NCBI GenBank assembly: GCA_019423745.1 | Contig: JAHZAV010000041.1 | Span: 1 to 17,473, forward strand | Direction: 5' to 3' | Length of the DNA stretch: 17,473 nucleotides | Source of the DNA: Lachnospiraceae bacterium | GTDB lineage: Bacteria > Bacillota > Clostridia > Lachnospirales > Lachnospiraceae | Part shown: in pieces, positions 14,512-17,473 of the stretch | Position numbering within the stretch: position 1 is the first letter of the stretch | Layout: every line of letters begins with the position of its first letter | Program-made: the position numbers and the translations under genes | Notes under the pieces: generated by a model | Databases searched by the model: none | What the model was told of the DNA's origin: nothing | The model's input: the letters and a program-made list of their open reading frames with translations, nothing else

Positions 14512-15117
14512 TTATCTTTTTTCTATTCCTGCCTTTTCCAACATTTTATCATCTAAATCCGTAAAAGGAATCACATCTCCCGGCTCTTTATCGTGTTCCC
14601 CGATCATCTTTTCCATCCATATCATATGATACCATCTGCCAAATTTAAAACCGCTGTTATGAAATTTCCCCACCAAACTGTAACCTAAATGCTCATGAAA
14701 GGAAGCACTGTTCTTTGTCAGGTATTCATCTTCTAATTCCGGATATCCGATACATGCATTAAGATTTCGAATATTTCTCATTCTCGAAACATCTTCCAGC
14801 GCCTGATACAGCCGTTTCCCTATCCCTGATTTTCTTCGATTCTCTTTTATATAGATTGTGGTCTCTGCTGACCAGCTATATGCCTTTCTCCCCACAAAAT
14901 TTCCCGTATATGCATAACCGATAATCTCTCCATTATCTTCTGCCACAAGGTAGGGATGTTCTTTGAGAGTTTTTCTCATTCGTTCTTTAAATTCCTCCAA
15001 ATCAGGCACTTCATACTCAAAGGTAATTGCTGTTTTTTCCACATACGGCCTGTAAATTTCCAATATCTCTGAAGCATCCTCTAAACATGCCGTACGGATG
15101 ATTACTGAATCGTACAT
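14512..15117 (-). CDS. GNAT family N-acetyltransferase (phosphinothricin acetyltransferase-like)
   Basis: Transfers an acetyl group from acetyl-CoA to an amine. The 201-residue protein fits the PAT/YncA-like branch of GNAT: N-terminal VIIRTACLEDASEILEIY, the middle strand ETTIYI, the acetyl-CoA pyrophosphate loop RRKSGIG (94-100), and the C-terminal NSASFHEHLGYSLVGKFHNSG followed by WYHMIWMEK. Relatives acetylate phosphinothricin, methionine sulfoximine or similar amino acids, but the substrate cannot be read here. About 30 residues after the GNAT fold form a charged tail. ATG preceded by AAGGAG at 7 bases. It follows the ABC permease gene by 26 bases and is probably in its operon, which hints at a shared role in resistance or modification of a transported compound. 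Confidence 0.9.
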   Translation of the reverse strand: MYDSVIIRTACLEDASEILEIYRPYVEKTAITFEYEVPDLEEFKERMRKTLKEHPYLVAEDNGEIIGYAYTGNFVGRKAYSWSAETTIYIKENRRKSGIGKRLYQALEDVSRMRNIRNLNACIGYPELEDEYLTKNSASFHEHLGYSLVGKFHNSGFKFGRWYHMIWMEKMIGEHDKEPGDVIPFTDLDDKMLEKAGIEKR

Positions 15118-15143
15118 TTTATTTCTCCTTGTTGTTTATTAAT

Positions 15144-15941
15144 TCAAAGCGGCAAATCTCGCTTATCAAAGCCTATTACTGAAATTCCAAGAAAACAAAC
15201 CGCCAAAATGAATAATATACCACCTCCTGCAAGCGCCTCTGTATCATACTGTACAATCTTCTCCGGCATAAACAAACTCAAAGGAGTGAAGTATTTTAGA
15301 AAGTCCGCCTTATCATTTACCTGTGACAGCATTTGTATCAGTACAAAAATAAGACCAAGTCCGGCACCAGCGCCAATCGAATATTTCAACTCATTAAACA
15401 TACATGCAAACAAAAAACCAAGTGCCGCCAAAAAAAACTCCAAACACAGCAGCCCCAGATTTAAAACTAAAAACTTGCTTACATCCAGTTTTTCCTCATA
15501 CATAAAAGAACTGGATATAATAATCAAAAGAGAAGCATACACAACCAGCAGCATAACGCCTGACAGCAGCACAATTCCCTGAGTAACCACAATTCTTTTT
15601 CTACTGTAATAGGAATTTAGCAAATACGCCAAAGAACCATTATCTATATATTTTGCCAGCAATTTATAGCACATAACAATTATAAATACATATGGAATAA
15701 TGTTCAAAATAAAACCATACAGATAATTAATAATAAAATCCATCAAAGTAGCTCCTGGATTCTCCATTCCAAATGCAGCAAAAAGTTCTGGCATACTCTT
15801 GGCCATGGCATTCATTCCCTCACCAAGTTTCGGATCATACATTGCCGTGATGACTCCTGCATACAATGTTATGATACCCATAAACAGTATCAACATCTTT
15901 ACATTCGCTTTCATCTCCGTTTTTAACAGTGGCATACTCAT
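15144..15941 (-). CDS. ABC-2 type transporter permease
   Basis: Membrane half of an ABC exporter. The 265-residue protein has about six membrane helices (roughly 15-34, 67-92, 117-145, 156-181, 187-205, 237-257), with a larger outward or inward segment of about 35 residues after helix 1. This is the layout of ABC-2 permeases. Its start overlaps the stop of the ATPase gene as ATGA, so the two are translationally coupled. The ribosome binding site GGAGGGG lies inside the last codons of the ATPase gene. Substrate unknown; drug, peptide or lipid export are the usual roles of such pairs. The site around its ribosome binding site (15949-15959) is complementary to the C-rich linker of the nearby small RNAs. 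Confidence 0.88.
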   Translation of the reverse strand: MSMPLLKTEMKANVKMLILFMGIITLYAGVITAMYDPKLGEGMNAMAKSMPELFAAFGMENPGATLMDFIINYLYGFILNIIPYVFIIVMCYKLLAKYIDNGSLAYLLNSYYSRKRIVVTQGIVLLSGVMLLVVYASLLIIISSSFMYEEKLDVSKFLVLNLGLLCLEFFLAALGFLFACMFNELKYSIGAGAGLGLIFVLIQMLSQVNDKADFLKYFTPLSLFMPEKIVQYDTEALAGGGILFILAVCFLGISVIGFDKRDLPL

Positions 15942-16822
15942 ACTTGTTCCCCTCCATAATACCGTAAAAAAACTTCTTCCAAAGTCTGATGTCTGGCATT
16001 GATATCTTCCACCTCATATTGATTCAATTCATGCAAAAGTTGCATCGTATTTCCCTTCAACAGGAAGCATACCGTATTTTCCATTCTTTGGCTGTTGGGA
16101 TATTTGTTCTGAAACATCTTTGCATTCTTCTCATCTGAAAAAGTAATTTCATAACGCTTACTTCTTCCTGTCTTAATTGTATCCATGCTTTCATCGGCAA
16201 CAATCTTCCCATTTTTTATCATCACAATTCTGGAGCAAGTACTTTCAATTTCTTCGAAAATATGAGAAGACATCAAAATTGTCTTGCCTTTCTTTTGCTC
16301 TTGCTTAATCAAGTCTACAAACTTATTCTGCATAAGTGGATCCAGCCCGCTTGTAGGTTCGTCCAGCAGCAAAACAGGTGCATCTTGCATAAAGGCAACC
16401 ACTAACGCAATCTTTTGTTTCATCCCTTTAGACATTTTTTTAATTTTCACTTTTGGGTCAAATTCCAGGTAATCTATGAGTGTCCGTGCATAGCTTAGGT
16501 CTCTGATGTTCTTCATTTCTGCCATAAAGCGTATAAACTCCATGCCTGACATATGATCCATAAACGCAATCTCACCAGGGAGATATCCTATTATTTTCTG
16601 AACATCAAGCGCCTGCCGAAAACAGTCCATATTAAAAATTTCTGCTTTTCCCATTTGTGGTCTGATAAATCCCATCAAATGTCTAATAGTCGTAGTTTTT
16701 CCAGCTCCGTTAGCCCCCAAAAAACCCACAGTTTCTCCTTCATTAACACCAAAAGAAATATCAAAAATTCCTTTTTGTCCGCCATAATCCTTCGTTAGAT
16801 TCTCAACAGCAATCACACTCAT
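15938..16822 (-). CDS. ABC transporter ATP-binding protein
   Basis: ATPase half of the exporter. The 294-residue protein has Walker A GANGAGKT (36-43), a signature MSKGMKQK (130-137, a variant of LSGGQ common in ABC-2 partners), Walker B LLLDEP (151-156), the D-loop region SGLDP and H-loop His187. The Q-loop position reads IGYLPGE, with Glu rather than Gln, also seen in this branch. After the nucleotide-binding domain (to about 215) is a C-terminal extension of 80 residues ending EEVFLRYYGGEQV, resembling the BcrA/drug-resistance type. ATG preceded by GGAGG at 7 bases. It heads the operon ATPase-permease-GNAT. Confidence 0.93.
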   Translation of the reverse strand: MSVIAVENLTKDYGGQKGIFDISFGVNEGETVGFLGANGAGKTTTIRHLMGFIRPQMGKAEIFNMDCFRQALDVQKIIGYLPGEIAFMDHMSGMEFIRFMAEMKNIRDLSYARTLIDYLEFDPKVKIKKMSKGMKQKIALVVAFMQDAPVLLLDEPTSGLDPLMQNKFVDLIKQEQKKGKTILMSSHIFEEIESTCSRIVMIKNGKIVADESMDTIKTGRSKRYEITFSDEKNAKMFQNKYPNSQRMENTVCFLLKGNTMQLLHELNQYEVEDINARHQTLEEVFLRYYGGEQV

Positions 16823-16876
16823 AAATACTCCTCCGCTGCACCTTCACAGGATAATTTTCCTTTCTGTTCTCACCCC

Positions 16877-16904
16877 ATTTTAATTCATTGACTATTTTTT
16901 TCAA
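16877..16904 (-). promoter_or_regulatory. Probable promoter of the ABC-GNAT operon
   Basis: On the minus strand TTGAAA (16899-16904) and TAAAAT (16877-16882) are separated by 16 bases. Transcription would start near 16870, about 48 bases before the ATPase start codon. It is divergent from small RNA copy B, whose TTAA repeats begin about 70 bases away, so one regulator could affect both. Confidence 0.5.
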
Positions 16905-16974
16905 CCCTTTCTGTAATCTTATTACTTTTTATCTGTACAAATTTTTCATCAAATAAGACACCATTCAGAAAATC

Positions 16975-17048
16975 TTAACCCCCACTTAAGAATATTTCTT
17001 TTTCTTTTATTTTCTACTCATACTTTTGACATATTTACCCTTTATAAT
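16975..17048 (+). promoter_or_regulatory. Putative response-regulator-controlled promoter of small RNA copy B
   Basis: TTAA at 16975-16978 and 16986-16989 form the direct repeat CTTAAC-N5-CTTAAG with an 11-bp period. A perfect TATAAT is at 17043-17048, again 57 bp after the second TTAA. TTGACA (17026-17031) stands only 11 bp before TATAAT, too close for a standard -35 box but conserved in copy C. Confidence 0.65.
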
Positions 17049-17055
17049 ATAAATC

Positions 17056-17210
17056 AGATAGTTGATAAACACATCAGCTATCTCCCCCTCATAAAGTAAA
17101 GCGTCAGGATTCGCAATCTCCCGACGCCGCACTTTACTCTCTCATTCCTTTTAGATAACTATAACAACAACGAAACCCGTTAGCTGAGAAGTTAACGGGT
17201 TTTCGCTATC
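17056..17210 (+). ncRNA. Putative structured small regulatory RNA, copy B of three
   Basis: Same architecture as copy A. The 5' hairpin (17056-17083) has 11 pairs including one G-U, with TGAT/ATCA at the top where copy A has a different tip. The linker is CTCCCCCTCATAAAG. Hairpin 2 has outer arms AGTAAAG/CTTTACT and an upper stem GCGTC/GACGC, ending in GATT-CGC-AATC. The second linker is CTCATTCCTTTTAGATAAC, followed by the terminator. It is followed by copy C with a unit length of 253 bp measured from -10 to -10 box, so B and C look like a tandem duplication. Confidence 0.75.
17171..17205 (+). terminator. Intrinsic terminator of small RNA copy B
   Basis: A 13-bp stem (17173-17185 with 17190-17202, core ACCCGTTA/TAACGGGT) is capped by a GAGA tetraloop of the GNRA type. 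The T-run after the stem is short (TTTTCGC partly within the stem), so termination may be incomplete and allow some read-through into copy C. Confidence 0.6.
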
Positions 17211-17227
17211 TATCTCCTAATACTTTC

Positions 17228-17301
17228 TTAATGTAGAGTTAAGAAATTTTCGTTTTCTTTTAGGATTTTATCATACTTTTGACACATTTATTCTTTATAC
17301 T
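17228..17301 (+). promoter_or_regulatory. Putative response-regulator-controlled promoter of small RNA copy C
   Basis: TTAA at 17228-17231 and 17239-17242 form CTTAAT-N5-GTTAAG with an 11-bp period; the pair also reads as the inverted repeat TTCTTAA-N7-TTAAGAA. The -10 box TATACT is at 17296-17301, 57 bp after the second TTAA, with TTGACA (17279-17284) 11 bp before it, as in copy B. Confidence 0.65.
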
Positions 17302-17308
17302 TTAAGTC

Positions 17309-17473
17309 AGATAGTTGATAAACAACTATCTTTCCCCCTCACAAAGTAAAGCGTCAAGGTTCGCAACTCTTGACGTCACACTTTACTCTCATTCCTTTAG
17401 ATAACTATAACAACAACGAAGGGGGCGTTGCAAAATAGATGAGTGATTCATCTATGGAGCAACGCTCCTTTTT
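17309..17473 (+). ncRNA. Putative structured small regulatory RNA, copy C of three (3' end at window edge)
   Basis: Same architecture as copies A and B. The 5' hairpin (17309-17331) is 9 bp perfect with loop ATAAA. The linker is TTTCCCCCTCACAAAG. Hairpin 2 has outer arms AGTAAAG/CTTTACT and the upper stem CGTCAAG/CTTGACG capped by GTT-CGC-AAC; compared with copy B several stem bases differ while pairing is kept. The second linker is CTCATTCCTTTAGATAAC, one T shorter than in A and B. The terminator T-run reaches the last base of the window, so further copies may lie downstream. Confidence 0.75.
17421..17473 (+). terminator. Intrinsic terminator of small RNA copy C
   Basis: A long two-part hairpin: GGGGCGTTGC (17422-17431) pairs with GCAACGCTCC (17459-17468, one G-U), and inside it ATAGATGA (17435-17442) pairs with TCATCTAT (17448-17455). 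At least five T residues follow up to the window end. Confidence 0.8.

Noticed and set aside
17056..17473. Copies B and C as riboswitches or leader attenuators
   Set aside because: Each ends in its own terminator with no coding region directly after it; B is followed by the promoter of C.
16975..17473. Tandem repeat as a CRISPR array or transposon remnant
   Set aside because: Only two tandem 253-bp units, with conserved promoter, hairpins and terminator rather than short repeats with spacers; no transposase or target-site duplication seen.

Overview
The window looks like low-GC Firmicutes DNA, most likely a Lachnospiraceae-type Clostridia chromosome. The evidence is a long Bacillus/Clostridium-type SRP RNA, AT-rich intergenic DNA, strong AGGAGG-type ribosome binding sites, and a DUF6128-like gene, a family I associate with Lachnospiraceae. 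All protein genes lie on the minus strand. The SRP RNA and three probable small-RNA genes lie on the plus strand. I saw no tRNA, CRISPR array, IS element or phage gene.

Layout. (1) 1-256: SRP RNA, missing about a dozen bases at its 5' end, converging on tadA with a shared bidirectional terminator. (2) 295-4394: a minus-strand housekeeping cluster read as HTH/acidic protein, dGTPase, DUF6128-like protein, tadA. A perfect 49-nt palindrome sits directly after the DUF6128 stop codon. (3) 4524-7442: a tightly overlapping set of glycoside hydrolase family 2 enzyme, YgjP-like metallopeptidase and Sfp-type phosphopantetheinyl transferase. (4) 7613-13872: a complete F1Fo ATP synthase operon, atpB-E-F-H-A-G-D-C, without atpI, with a consensus promoter upstream and a hairpin terminator downstream. 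Its first gene, atpB, has no ATG, GTG or TTG where it should begin; the codon correctly placed behind the ribosome binding site is ACG. (5) 14512-16822: an operon of ABC ATPase, ABC-2 permease and GNAT acetyltransferase.

The most interesting signal is a three-member family of similar, unannotated transcription units on the plus strand (RNAs at about 14336-14490, 17056-17210 and 17309-17473). They bracket the ABC/GNAT operon, and copy A lies between that operon and the atp promoter. Each has a TTAA direct repeat with an 11-bp period, a TATAAT-like -10 box exactly 57 bp downstream of the second TTAA, a 5' hairpin starting exactly 13 bp from the start of the -10 box, a C-rich linker, a second hairpin with a conserved base and a divergent tip, a conserved pyrimidine-rich linker, and its own terminator of unrelated sequence. 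The helices are kept while their sequences change, as expected for structured RNA. The promoter layout suggests control by an OmpR/PhoB-type response regulator. The unpaired linkers are complementary to ribosome binding sites, including candidate sites in front of atpD and the neighbouring ABC permease. I propose a multicopy regulatory sRNA family resembling in design, but not in sequence, the CiaR-controlled csRNAs of streptococci. The targets and the regulator are inference.
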